From assembly GCA_021464245.1 (NCBI GenBank), contig JADCRB010000048.1, positions 186,001 to 250,000 on the forward strand: 64,000 bases of DNA. The letters are read 5' to 3'. The notes under the pieces are model-generated. The model was not told where the DNA came from. It saw nothing but the letters and a program-made list of their open reading frames with translations, and made no database searches. The stretch comes from Carallia brachiata. Lineage: Eukaryota; Streptophyta; Magnoliopsida; Malpighiales; Rhizophoraceae. The translations under genes were made by a program, and so were the position numbers. Below are positions 47,391 through 60,100 of this stretch, piece by piece (position 1 is the first letter of the stretch; each line of letters starts with the position of its first letter).

Positions 47391-48127
47391 AAGTAAAGAT
47401 TGTGCATCGGACCTGATATCCGAAAACTTATGCAGATGCTAGGAATAAAATGTTTTAATACAATTGTGTTCATTATTTTATAAAAAAATCGAAGAAAAAG
47501 AATTTTTTTTATTTTAGTATGCGTCATGTGAGATCTATATTTTAAGTTTTACAATAATATACAATTAGTTTCAAATTTTAATTTTATAATTTTTTTGAAA
47601 AAAAAATTCAAAAAAATTTAATACAATTGCATTTTAACTACATGCTACATCCGGTGCAGTAACTACGCCGTTGCATTGTATATGATTAATAAAAATCCTT
47701 TCTTTTGAGGCTTTGCCAGAATCCGCCAATAAAGACCATACCCTCTGTTTTGTAAACATCCTTGAATTTAAGTATAATCACACTATCATATTTCTTTTAA
47801 ACTTGTTTACCTTTACAGGACGTGGTTATATGTCCAAACAATTTTGCCTCCTTTTTTGTCCAAATGATTCGTCGAATTATAATGAATTTTTTTTTTCTAA
47901 AATTACAATGATAAAACTTAGAACAAAAAAGTAAAGGTTTTTTTGTTTGTTATAGAAAATATTAATGTAGTTGGAAAAAATAAAAAGTATTTACATTTTT
48001 ATGCATCACTCGGGCAAAAAATTGGATAAAACTGTCTGAATATCTACTTTTTTCCTATATGTTTCAACGATGGAGCAGACTCTGAATGACGCACAATATA
48101 TGTCATCAATTTTAAATTAAAAATCAC
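47391..48127. other. Intergenic upstream of the unit B F-box gene
   Basis: AT-rich, counterpart of 27704-28424, with about 100 bp (47547-47640) not seen in unit A. No gene recognised. Confidence 0.4.
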
Positions 48128-49758
48128 AAGACAATTATCAAATTCAAGCAAAGGTCCAAAAGAAAAAAATCTCCCGTCAAACAAATAAACAAAAAGACCC
48201 AAAATTTAAGGACTCAGTAATGGTTGAAGTCCCATTCCCAAACTGATGTGGGATCAAGCGCAAAGGATCCAACAATTTTATAAAAAAAAAAAAAAAACCC
48301 CAAGTTTTTCCAAGAAGAGAAATTCTAGACCTAATGAAGTCGAGAATTCTTGAGATTTACGGCTATTTCAAGGGTAATTTTCAACCGATTCTAGCCTTAT
48401 AAATTCTAGCCCTATTAATTTCAAGGGTAATTTTCTATACAGACTGAACAAAAAATTCTTCGCCCACACCCTCTCAAAGGATGCTATGTGTTGGCTTTTA
48501 TACACTTATTCCCAATTTATACCCCCTTAAAAGATACTTTTTTTTTTTTTTTTGAGCAAGAGGCAACATAATTTTATTCCTTGAGAGACCTTGTTACATC
48601 TTCTTGTAGAAGTACATTAACGTAATCTAAACAAAATTCAGTTGAAAGAGATTTATGATTCCTAGTAACAGCGACATTAGCAAGTGAGTGTGCTACTCCA
48701 TTGAAACGCCACTGAATGTGAGCAAAAGAACAGCTTCGGAACTTGGTGGCAAGGATCCTAATATCTTCAGCTATCTGTGGCATTTACACACTTATTCTGA
48801 ATGCGATAATTTGCTAAGGCAAGCAGTGACTATTGTCCCAATTAATATTTCAGCTTCTCTTTACTTTTTCATTAACTAAAGCCACCAAATTATGATAAAA
48901 AAAAGTAATATGAGCAATTATCACAAGACTAAATATCCATGATATATATATATATATTTAACAATTCAAACTAAAAGGCATTTTTTTTTTTTTGGAATTT
49001 GAAGAAGAAATTCAAACCTCCTCCTACTTTTTTTACTCGTGAAGCTAATGAGAGTAATTCACGATGACAAAATTTTAGTCAGCAACGAGGGAAAGAGGAA
49101 AACGTAAGTATATCGTACCCGGATTCCTAGACAGCTTGCTCTTAACAGATTACGCGTATTTTTTTTCCTCCTTTGTCTTTAATAAGGTCTAGCTACCAAT
49201 GGCGTGTATATATATATATAGGTGAGGTGTTTGTATTATAACCAGATTAGGAGTAGGTTTGTTTTCCTTTTGAACATGGTATTCATATTTAGACAAGGAA
49301 AAGGAAAGTATAATTGAACGAATCGGTACAAATATGTGCATCATGCAGATATGTTTATAATTGTTAGATTAAATAAGAGTAAGATTGACCAAAAAAATAA
49401 TAAGAGTAAGATTGGCCAAAAAACCAATAAGATTAATTCAACTGTTCTGTAAGTGTTTTTATAATATAATAAACATTATACTGAGTTAAAACTTTTTGAA
49501 TTATTACTAAAAAAAAAATTGCAGATATATATATGAGATCTTAAAATAGACATAATATAAATGAGATCTTAATTAACTGATATACGAAATTATTAAGTAG
49601 CTTAGTCTACTGTTTTATATTGAATTTTTATTTTGCAATGAGATCTTTAACTGTGGACATAGAAAAATAGAGATAAGAGGACCAGGAGTGTAATGTTATT
49701 GTGGGCCTCTCCTGGTCCTCACACTTTTAAAAACTCTTTTTTTTTTTTTTTGAAATTT
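48128..49758. repeat. Second copy of the threefold intergenic block
   Basis: Counterpart of 28425-29757, with the LINE insertion described separately. No gene recognised. The sequence 49759-50094 continues collinear with unit A. Confidence 0.7.
48539..48783 (-). mobile_element. 5'-truncated LINE (L1-type) insertion, unit B only
   Basis: On the minus strand a 69-codon frame reads ...FAHIQWRFNGVAHSLANVAV..., the end of the RNase H-like domain of plant L1-type LINEs (pattern F..I.R..N.VAH.LA), then about 45 non-coding bases and a poly-A run (T run at 48539-48553 on the plus strand). The related places in unit A (28790) and in the third copy (50885) lack it. About 12 bases of target (ATTTGTTGGCTT) are missing instead of duplicated, so this insertion seems to have come with a small target deletion. 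Confidence 0.75.
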
Positions 49759-50094
49759 CAAATTTTCTACTGAAAAAAACACAATTTGCAACAAAAATAG
49801 TAAAATACGATAATTATAAAATAAAGTGTAACTGATGTGAAAAGTTTTTCAATAATATATATTTTTGTTTTTCTACATAACTAAATTTGTTTTTCTAAAT
49901 TCTCATATAATATTTTAAACTTAGAAGATCTTGAGTCGTTAGAGTAAATTAACAAAAACGAAATTCTTACATAATTATCTTTCCTTTTTCTCCCCATTCT
50001 AGAATAGACTTATTACATCTAATAAATCCTTTACTAACAATTTTATGGGGCCACCAATAAATTTGATTTATGATAATGTGAAAAGGTAATTAGT

Positions 50095-50472
50095 AAAGGC
50101 TAATATGAAATGTCAATGCTTATGGCTGGCTAGTTGTAGACGGGAATAAGCAACAGAAGACACAAATGGTGCAGCCATGCACACAAACTCTCCCTTCTAC
50201 CGAATCCTTAGCCATCCATTGCTTGCTCTTGTTAGATATATATTTGATGCCCTCCATTGACTTCACGTAGAGAGTTCGATCCTGTTGCTAGTGGCCTCCA
50301 CAAATTCTCAAAACTCATATTCATTATGTCAAAAATCTTTTTATTCTCTCCCTTTTTCCTCTTTTCCTTTAGTTTTATAGTTATAGTTCTTTATTTGAAG
50401 CCAAAATCGTACGAATATAACCCTCCAATGATCGCTATTGCCACCCAACACTATGGATGGTTTGATTTCACA
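50095..50472 (+). pseudogene. GUX promoter and exon 1 fragment, cut short (unit B)
   Basis: The counterpart of 30095-30475 with the same lost start codon (GTGGCCTCC). It stops inside exon 1 after TQHYGWFDF, where the sequence jumps at TTTGATTTCA into a copy of the block at 48128. The rest of the fragment, including the G run, is absent. Confidence 0.88.
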
Positions 50473-51857
50473 AGACAATCATAAAATTCAAGCAAAGATC
50501 GAAAAGAAAAAATACCCCGTCAAAAAAAAAAAGACCCCAAATTTAAGGACTCAGTAATGGTTGAAGTCTCATTCCCCAACTGACGTGGGATCAAGTGCAA
50601 AGGATCCAAAAATTTTTTAAAAAAAAAAAAAAACTCGAAGTTTTTCCAAGAAGAGAAATTTTAGCCCTAATAAAGTCCAGAATTCGTGAGATTTATGGCT
50701 ATTTCAAGGGTAATTTTCAACCGATTCTAGCCTTATAAATTCTAGCACTACTAATTTCAAGGGTAATTTCCTATACAGACTGAACATAAAATCCTTTGCC
50801 CACACCCTCTCAAAGGATACTATGTGTTGGCTTTTATACACTTATTCGCAATTTACACCCCCTTAAAAGATACTATTTGTTGGCTTTTACACACTTATTC
50901 TGAATGCGATAATTTGCCAATGCAAGCAGTGACTGTTGTCCCAATTAATATTTCAGCTTCTGTTTACTTTTTCATTAACTAAAGCCACCAAATTATGATC
51001 AAAAAAGTAATATGAGCAACTATCACGAGACTAAATATCCATGATATATTCTTTTTGTTAACAATTCAAACTAAAACACATATTTTTTTGGAATTTGAAG
51101 AAGAAATTCAAACCTCCTCCTACTTTTTTAACTCGTGAAGCTAATGGGACAAATTTACGATGACAAAATTTTAATCAACAATGAGGGAAAGAAAAGAGAC
51201 ATAAGTATATCGAAAATAATGGTACGTTACCCGGATTCCTAGAGAGCTTGCTCTTAACAGATTAAGCGCATTTTTTTCCTCCCTTGTTTTTAATAGGGTC
51301 TAGCTACCAATTGCGTGTGTATATATAGGTGAGGTGTTTGTATTATACCCAGATTAGGAGTAAGTTTGTTTCCCTTTTGAACATGGTATTCATACTTAGA
51401 CAAGGAAAAGGAAAGTATAATTGAATGAATTGGTACAAATATGTGCATCATGAAGATATGTTTATAATTGTTAGATTAAACCAGAGCAAGATTGATCCAA
51501 AAATAACAAGAGTAAGATTGACTAAAAAATTAATAAAATTGATTCAACTGTTCAGTAAGTCTTTTCACAACATAATAATTAGACTGAGTTAAAACCTTTT
51601 GAATTATTACTAAAAAAAAATTGCAGATATATATATATGAGATCTTAAAATAGACATAATATAAGTGAGATCTTAATTAACTGATATACCAAGTTATTAA
51701 GTAGCTTAGTCTATTGTTTTATGTTGAATTTTTATTTTTCAATGAGATCTTTAAATGTGGACAGAGAAAGATAGAGATAAGAGGACCAGGACTCAAATGT
51801 TATTGTGGGCCTCTCATGGTCTTCACGCTTTTAATTTTTTTTTTTTAATTTCAAATT
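50470..51857. repeat. Third copy of the intergenic block, at a rearrangement
   Basis: These 1.39 kb match 28425-29757 and 48128-49758. They replace the 4 kb that unit A has between its GUX fragment and the repeated exons. The left joint has the short overlap TCA; the right joint (near 51847-51857) overlaps by about six bases (ATTTTC) with the sequence matching 34469. A local 60-bp duplication (GGATACTATGTGTTGGC / AGATACTATTTGTTGGC) near 50815-50895 is also present. Confidence 0.8.
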
Positions 51858-52440
51858 TTCGACATCGGATCGCCAATTTCGCCACGAATCAAGAACTCTC
51901 GATCAAGAAATGAAAGAAATAGGAAAAGAAAAGGAAAATGAAACAGAAAGTAAAAAAAAAAAATAAACGAAATAGGGCGAAAAAGCAAGAATGGGAAAGA
52001 TACCTGTGACGGAGGCCAGAGCAGCTTTGCACTGCAAGTGTTGTTGATACGATTGCAACAACTCTCCGGAAGAACTTCCACCACTGGATCAGACAGAAAT
52101 CGTCAATTTCACGACGAATCAAGAACTCTCGATCAAGAAATTAAAGAATTAGGAAGAGAAAGGAAAAAGAAACAGAAAGCAAAAAAAAAACAAAAGGAAA
52201 CAGGGCGAAAAAAAAAAAAAAAAACAAGAACGGCAAAGATACCTGTGACGGAGGCTGGAGAATTATTTCAACCGCAACTTTCGTTGGTGCGATTGCAACA
52301 TCTCTCCGGAAGAATTTCCCCCATCGGATCTGACAGACATTGCCGATTTCATCATCAATCATGAACTCTCGATCAAGAAATTAAACAAATAGGAAAAGAA
52401 AAACGAAAAGAATGAGAAATAGAGAGAAAGTACGGTCCAT
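51858..52440 (-). repeat. Tandem exon-like units, unit B (about two and a half)
   Basis: Counterpart of 34470-35040: exon-like pieces with APT(K/T)(V/L)AV and a GTATCTTTG donor on the minus strand. The first unit is cut by the rearrangement joint. Confidence 0.6.
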
Positions 52441-53444
52441 GGTCGGCTTCGATATCGGGAAAGCAAGGAGAGAGAGAGAGGAAGTTAAATTGAAGGGGCA
52501 AAAAAAAGTGACGTTGGATTTGTATTGGAAGAAGCCGTTTGTTTCAACATCGTACACAATTTTTATTGGACATTTAGAGAGGAAAAATCGAGATTTAATG
52601 GGATTTAAACTTCTACCTACTAAATAGGAGACAATTCTTTCAATCAGTTGAACAAGTGTTCAACCTCCGACTCTTTTATCTTTTGGGCTACAACCACTCA
52701 CCGACTCTGATAACTTTCTGGTTGAAAATGTTGGGCTGAGCTTACTGATGGGGCCCAAATGAGATTTTTTTTAACGAAGCTCGGCCCATTATTAATTTCG
52801 CTTATGAATTTCTTTATATAGGAAAAAAAAAACAAAGAAGATGCCTGGTCCGAATTAGGCTCTCCCTGGGTTGGGCTTTACAATATATGTTCTTTTGGAA
52901 AGTATTATCTGATCTTTCAGTCTCTACACAAATTTAGGCCTTGGGCCTCCATTTTGACCCAAAAAAAAGTCTCCTCACAAATTATATTTTTAAAACAAAG
53001 ATAAACATACAAGATTTACTTAAAATCAAAAAAATTAAATAAGACAAAAAAATTAATATAATAAAAAAAAGAATTACTCAATGTAATAGTTCAATGAGTT
53101 TCTTGATGAATAAAAAAATAGAAGTATCAAATTTCTCAAACTATAAATTAGAAATTGTGTAGTAGTATTTTAATTTTAAAATCAAAATATATTGTGTAGA
53201 CAAAAAAAAAAAAAAAACAAATCATAGTATATACTGTTCAAGTTATATACTATATTGCTATTACACTCAAAATTATTGATTTACACAGTCAAAACTGTTA
53301 TGTGTTAAAAAAAAAAACTGTTATGTGTTTTTTTAATGCTTCATTTCAAGTTGCATTATAATTTTCAGTTTGCTCCTTTTTTAATTAATATCAGGGACGA
53401 CTGCTTGCAGTTGGGTTGTTAATCACCATTGAAAGCACTCACTC
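52441..53444. other. Upstream region of the LPA3-like copy B
   Basis: Counterpart of 35041-36057, with two of the three micro-retroposon footprints (the one at 35825 is missing). The last 100 bp before 53445 are nearly identical to unit A and probably hold the promoter and 5' UTR. No other gene is seen. Confidence 0.5.
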
Positions 53445-56387
53445 ATGGCTGCTGCTGCTGCTTCAGTATCAGGTTGCTTCTTTTTTAGCAGCCACCCTGT
53501 TGCCTCATCATCATGCGCAACCAAAAGCTCAACCCCCACCACTCATTCTGCCTTATCCTTTTCACCCTCCTCCAGTCGGATTTCACATGGGATAAATTTT
53601 ACTAGCTCAAGAGTCTATGCAAAATTTGAGAGATTCCAAGGTGACCCCCTTCAAGAAAATATTGAAGGGACCAACTCTAAACAGGCTCAGGGACAGCCAC
53701 TATCATCGGTCCAGGAAGACCAGAAAGAAGAAGAAGAAGAAGATGACAGGTTCATTTTCTTGTATAAGATCTTGATCAGTGGAGTTTAACACAATGCTGA
53801 GTTACACACCGTGTGGGTAGTGTAGAATTAGAGGGATGCAGAAATAGAATTGATGCCCAATTAGTTATTTGATCTAAAATTACATTTATTGTGATTGTGA
53901 AAATCATTTTGTTCCCGTGATGATGTTATATGAGTAATATACAACTATGGCAATGAGAATATGTGTGTTAATCATATATTGTTCTTCATAAGCCTTTTTT
54001 GGGTGCAATTGGCCATTTCTTATCAGCATCTCAAGGCAAGTAGAAGATCCTTGTCAAATCCCATTTGCCACCGCATATGTTTATTCTAGGACCAGTGATT
54101 TTTTTTCCCTTATTTTTGTATAAATTGGAATAGAAAGATTGTGTTTTTCTATGTTGAACTGCTCACACTTATTCTGATTATGGGTAATCTGTGAATTTTT
54201 TTTTTCTCCACTGAAATGCACACACGTTTTGCTGGTGCTGCATTATGAGTACCTCCGTAGATTAGTCAGCAGAGCGAAACGGTATTCTGCATCCACTATA
54301 TACTTACTGCATAAGTAGATGGGGCATCCTGTTATGTTGCATTGTAATGCGTTTTGTCTATGCATACAAAGATGCAAGGTATTGACAAAATTTGTGTTTT
54401 CAGCTGCTTGCCTTCTGACTTGGCGGGTGCAGTCCAGCAATCTAGCCAAGCAAGTGCGGCATTTCTGTTTTCAGGAGGAATGAGAGCCATAGTATGTGAC
54501 TTAGCTTAAGTTTTTTTTTTTTTTTCCCAAAGATTGTAATCAGATTTTTAACTGCTTAGCTTTCTGTAGGTTGCGCTCCTAATTCTCGCTGCAATTTCTA
54601 GATGATGAAGGCGCACAAGCTGAGCTCTGGGAACTGTCAAGGATTTTCTTGGACACACTTATGAAGAGACAGGATGCGAGGTTTGTTATCACTCCAAGTT
54701 AGGGAACTAAAATGCACAGAATCAGTAACTGATGATGTGAGGCACCAGAAAAAGCCGTAAAATGTTATGGTGTTGCCTAATAAAACTGAACCCTCGGAAG
54801 TCAGGCTTGCCTCAAAGTTTGAAAGGCCAGTAATCCTTGAAAGGCTTTTTACTAAAGATGATATCCTCACTTCTAGACAAGATTATTCTTGGTACTTTAT
54901 TCAACCCCACATTAGAACTTGGTTGTTAAACATGGACAAATTTGAGTAAGCTTGCACCGTTTCCACATGCTTGGACTATCTGATATTGATGGTATAAATA
55001 AAAAGACATAATGATTGAGGGGACAATCAGAATTGTATTGCCTAGTTAGCTTTTGGACATTTGTACATAAGCCTTCAAAAAATTTTGGGAATCTTGTTTT
55101 CAGAGAGTTAAAGCTGTATTTCCAGATGCTGGTGCTTCCGCACTTCTAAAGTATCAGTGGAAAGATGCGGCTTTTGGATTCTCGAGGTAGTTCTCTCTAT
55201 ATTGATAAATTCATCTGATGTTCGGTTCACAAATCAATTTTTTTCAAATTGATTCCTGGCTTTGTTGTATATCTGATTATATTCATTGGGAAAAAAATAT
55301 ATTATTCTCATTTTTTCAGTTGGTGAGTGTTGTGGTTCTTTTCATAACAACGTATGCCTGTTTTATCTAGTTTCCATCCATAATTTTGGCTTATTTTTAT
55401 GTGGGAACTCATGATATCCAGCTTAAGCGACCGGAAGCCAGTTGAGAAGGAAGATGAGATTGTGGTAATGATTGTTCCTGATTACCAGATGTTGGGATAT
55501 GTGGAGAAAATTGCATCTGACCTCTCAGATGACCCGGTACTGATCTATAACATCCTCAGTCCTGTTTGGTCTTATCACAAGCATTGCAGTTAGTCCATCA
55601 CTCTGACATTGGTGATGGAACTTCCTATCTATTGCTAGCCAAGGCCTCTGATTATGTGGAACCCACGCCTCATTAGTGAGGATGTTGGAGTTGGGATAAA
55701 TGTTCGTAATTTAAGACGGTATTTTTTGAGGTAAAATTTTCTTTTTGATTTCATGGTTTGTGAAGATTTGCTTTCCTCTTCCGTTATGCAGCCATGAGGA
55801 GCTCCATCTAATCTGTTTTGCAGCACATTCACTACGGTTTACTCAATGAGGCCTCTGCCAGCCGGTGCTGTCTTCAGATGTTATCCAGGGTAGGACTTAC
55901 ATTTCATTCATCACATTCCCATAAATTATCTGGTGCCTTTGGTCTCGTTCAAGGCGGGAGTTTGCACCCAACAGCAACCCTCCCTCCACCAAAAAAATAA
56001 AGTTATTCTGCATAACCCATTTCACATTCTAGAATGCTAGCCCGTTGTTGACTCTTTCTGATGACTCCCCTTCTTGTTCTCTTTGCTCTGATCGTTACCA
56101 GCATGTGGAAAGTCTTTTATGATGACAAAGATAGACCAAACAGATATCTGCTTGCCAAAGAGTTCATAAGGCGTCCTGATGCCGAAGAACTTGAGGTTTG
56201 TTTCTGCCGGAGAGAAAAGGTTGAAGAGAACACTTTTACATACATTGGTTACTGATTTTAGATTGATTTCTTACAGGTAATTTTTGGAAATGTTGAAGAG
56301 AATTCAGACCAGGGCCCATCTTTGTTTGACAAAGCAGCAGGCATTTTCTCTTCACTAAACCGATTCATGAAAGCCATTTCAAAGTAA
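53445..56387 (+). pseudogene. LPA3: LPA3-like (Low PSII Accumulation 3, DUF1995) gene with a damaged exon 3
   Basis: Nine exons with GT-AG borders: 53445-53749, 54404-54491, 54570-54680, 55104-55186, 55422-55536, 55639-55730, 55824-55889, 56102-56195, 56277-56387. The product has a serine-rich chloroplast transit peptide, an acidic linker (KEEEEEDD), and the DUF1995 body: RVKAVFPDAGASALLKYQWK, SDRKPVEKEDEIVVMIVPDY, MWNPRLISEDVGVGINVRNL, STFTTVYSMRPLPAGAVFRC, MWKVFYDDKDRPNRYLLAKE and a C terminus FSSLNRFMKAISK. LPA3 assists CP43 insertion during photosystem II assembly in the chloroplast. Exon 3 has lost two bases near 54587 and one near 54660 compared with unit A, so it reads VALLILAAISR then stop. 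Exon 3 is 111 nt and in phase 0 on both sides, so skipping it would restore an in-frame protein. It is either a young pseudogene, an isoform lacking exon 3, or a sequence error. Confidence 0.82.
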
Positions 56388-57196
56388 TGTTGTTCTGTTT
56401 TGGGCATCCATGGCATTTGATGCAACCATTTTCATGCAACCATAAATGGATTTGAATCCCACAATATTTTGTCCGTACAAATGACTCGAGAATGGCGGAA
56501 TAGAAGAAAAAGGCGAAGTTGTATGCATTATATGTGGGCTCTAATCAGCAAATTGCACACTGCTAAGGCTTATGCTCCTCATATTTGTAACAAGCCACCT
56601 ATCGATTAGCTAAAGTAGAGCATCTTATTCTCGAAGATAGTACACTTGAATCTCTAATACTACCAAAACAAGTTTCTTTCAACAAGTTATTGTTTGCACG
56701 GTTACAATCACATTTCTTTCTTTCAAAAGCTAAAATGGAACCTAATAGAGTGTAATATAGATTCTATTATGTCTCATTACATCACACTAGACCTAATATA
56801 TAATGCACGTGTAGGCCCTGAACCAGGATTTAAGATGCTGGAAGTGTATCTTCTCTCCAACCCATAGATTCTGTTGGCTGACCTTTATTTATTATTTATT
56901 TTGATGGGAGCAGACAAAAATTCTACTACTACACAAGTTACAGTTTTAACTCCCGAAAATGGGAGCCGACCAAGTTAAATGAGTTCACATTTTTATCAAT
57001 TTGTGGAAATTATCTTTCAGTCAGACTTTTCTGGAAAAGCAAAGACATAATATTGCACTCAGAAGCCGAAGTGCAGTTTCCAACAATAAGAACACCACGG
57101 ACGACAAGAAAAATGAATCGATCTCCACACAATCATCAGGGTGACTTTGCCGCAACATTGCAACAGAATGAGGGGAAGAAGTTTCCCTTGCAGTGC
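56388..57196. other. 3' region between convergent LPA3 and EBM genes
   Basis: No gene is seen. It should hold both 3' UTRs. On the minus strand, repeated AATAAA words at about 56885-56902 could serve as polyadenylation signals for EBM. Confidence 0.5.
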
Positions 57197-60100
57197 TCAG
57201 AAAACAGTATGCAGGCCATGGTAATTCCAGCCCTGAAGCGTTATTCGTGGGGTAACACCTGGTGGAACTTCAAACGATATCTTGATTGTCATCAACTCTC
57301 CAGGAACAAGCGAAAAATAGTTGTCTGAGTAATGAACAGGAAGAATTCTTGTGTCTTCTCCTTCCTTATGGTCTGTCTTTGAAGCATGTACAGAAAAATG
57401 CAGGAAAAAAGCAACACCAACATTAGCACCATTTATTTCAGTAACTTTCAAATCATTAGATTCCCCTGAAGAACGCCTGAAGATCCGCTGGAATAAAGTA
57501 GAATCTCTTGTTTCCTCAGTTCCACTGTTTACAGTTTCTGCTGAGGCTGTGTCAAAATCCCCATCGCTGAGTCTAGTAACAAAATTATTTTTTGATGTCA
57601 AAAGTTTTGAGTCTGGCTTCTTCGATATGTTCTGCACGTGCATTTCCATCTCATATGTGGAACCCATAATGAAAGCCTTTGATGTTATCTTAAGGGGAAT
57701 CCTTTTCTTCCTGTAAGGCTCTAACAGCTTGTAGTCTCCATCAGGCAGATGCAACCAGTAAAAGTTCCTCGACAAAATTCCATAATCCGAAGCAGTGTAG
57801 AGTTTGAGCAGAAGAAAGTAGACAGGCTTTGGGTTTTTAGATTTTGGATACTTCATCTCAACAATAGGTACTACTTTCTTTCGTGGAATAGAGAGTTTTT
57901 CATAGACCTTGAAGTATGGACACGTTCCTTCCATATCCCAAACGGACACTTCTATTGCTACATCTGATAGTTCCTTCGACAAGGTGTTAACAACCTGCTT
58001 ACAGCAATAGGATAAAACAATCAAATGATAGATTTGAAAATTTCTAAACAGTAACCATTTTTAACAACAAAGTTTTGCCACAGGCCTTTCAATTCAAATA
58101 TCCTCAAATCAGGTGAAGATGATATTCGCCCAGATTTACCTCAATAAAATACGTGGCCAGATTCAGTTGAACATGAATTGGCTCTGCAGCAGCACGACAG
58201 CCATAGAATCCTGCTGTTTGGTCTAGCAGATGGTCATAAAACTGACCTCTAAGACCTGTCCAAGGATTTTGATTCTTCCAAATCAAAACCCCAGTATATT
58301 TGCTCCACATACGAGAAGACCAGCCCTCCAATAGAGCTCTATACTGGATATAGTTTACAAGTTGTGCCTGAGATGATTATTCAAAAACAGGTGAGTAGAA
58401 GCTTAGATGGAGTAAACCTTCAGATGGGAGAAGGAACAATGAAGGATTCCTGGGATACAAATAAAGTTTAAGTATACCTTCAAACAAAAATCATCAAGAG
58501 ATTCTGGGGTCCCATATAACAGAATCTGATTATGAACCTTGCCTGGTTTTGAATAAGGGATGTATTTATGGTATTCCCATATGGGATTTGGAACTTCTTC
58601 TACATAACCATCAGATAGCTTCCTAAACAATGGTATTTTCCATCCTTCTGGTGGCATGGTTGCCCTGATGGTAGCAGCAACTGGCATACCCACAGAACCA
58701 ACCTCTGGATTGAAACCATACTGGTAGAATTCATCCTTGAAGAAGCTTTCAGGATATTGAATTTCATAAGGGCCATCAGTAAAATCCCCCTTTCCATTAG
58801 CAAAGCCATCCCACATGGATCCCTGAATGTAAACACGTGTTCCATCAAGGTACTGGCTAGGATCCTTCGGATCCTTGGAGGAATCTTGCACGTACGTGTC
58901 AGATTCTCGGAAATTCTCAAAATGAGGATGGAGCTTAAGGTCATTCTTTAATGCATCATTGATGTCAGGTGGTGGAATTTGCTCATTTCCACCTACCCAA
59001 AGAGCAAGACTCGGATGGTTCCTTAGAAGCTTGACAGTGTCTCTTGCACACAGCAAAAACAGGTCATGGTCAAGTGGGCCATCTGGATTTGAGACTGGGT
59101 CACCCCTTCCATCAACATCTCCTGTAATCCAAAACTCTTGCCATACCTCCAAAATAAAGAAGCCATATCAATCAAAGACCAGAGAACAAATATTGCATCA
59201 CAATTTTATTTTATTTTAAAAGAAAGAAAAAGAAAAAGAGCAGTGCATTGTGGCATGTTACAATCCTGAAATAGGATATAGCAAAGCTCTCTCTTAGATT
59301 TTAACTTAAGAAGCCTTACTCAACCTTGATGCAATAGTGATAGCACATCCAGGAAAATATATAAGCAAGCCTGATTGGCTACTGTACAGTTTTCTTGAAT
59401 GTTCAAGTAATTGGCATACACACAAAAGCAAGCACGAGCGTGTGGACATAGAAGCAGACTTACTAGCAACCCATAAATGTCACAGTAATGGTAGAACTCT
59501 GGCCTCTCAGCTAATCCACCACCCCAACAACGGATCATATTCAAATTCATATCTGCATGGAACTTGATGTCTGTTTGATAACGTTTCTTAGAAAGCCGCA
59601 GTAACCCGTCTGACAGTATCCAGTTACCACCACGAATAAAAATAGGCTGCCCATTGACCTTGAACAACCTATCAAGAAGTGATACATAAGGCACAAAATA
59701 TGGTTAAGTAAATGAGGTTAAATATTTAATATCAATCTGTCATAGGAATGTGATGACATTGATACCTTCCACCTGTTGCACTATCAATATGGCTCTCAAT
59801 TTTACGGAATCCAAACAGCTGATTCCATAAGTCTGACTCTCCATAGCTCCCCACATCAACTGTAATACTGACATTGTAAAGGGATTGCTTCCCCATCCCA
59901 TTTGGCCACCATAAATTGGGCTTGTAGAAGAAAAGCTGCCAATTCACTCTGTTAGATGAAGCACTAGGGCAACAATCAATATCATATCTAAAAATATAAG
60001 GGAGGGGCCAGGGGTAAGATAACAAAGATCTCAATAGGTTGACAGTCAGAGGGTTCTCCAAAGAATATTTGGAGGATTGTGCTAGCAGAAATGGATTTGC

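Larger units (their letters stand above)
37926..55298. repeat. Segmental duplication, unit B (17.4 kb)
   Basis: This is the direct repeat of 17475-37907. Between the end of unit A and the start of unit B lie 18 bases (37908-37925) found at neither parental edge, so the joint looks like end joining with filler DNA. Past 55298 the sequence continues uniquely into LPA3 intron 4 and exons 5-9. This shows that the right edge of unit B is the ancestral one and that unit A's LPA3 was cut by the event. Confidence 0.93.

Noticed and set aside
48574..48783. Idea that this is a host RNase H-like gene
   Set aside because: It is open only at the 5' cut, ends near a poly-A run, and is absent from both other copies of the block, so it is a LINE tail.
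57351..57967. Plus-strand ORFs of 121 and 72 codons
   Set aside because: Antisense to the last exon of EBM.
58600..59567. Further ORFs in other frames over the EBM exons
   Set aside because: Shadows of exons 8 and 9, which carry the catalytic motifs in the annotated frame.
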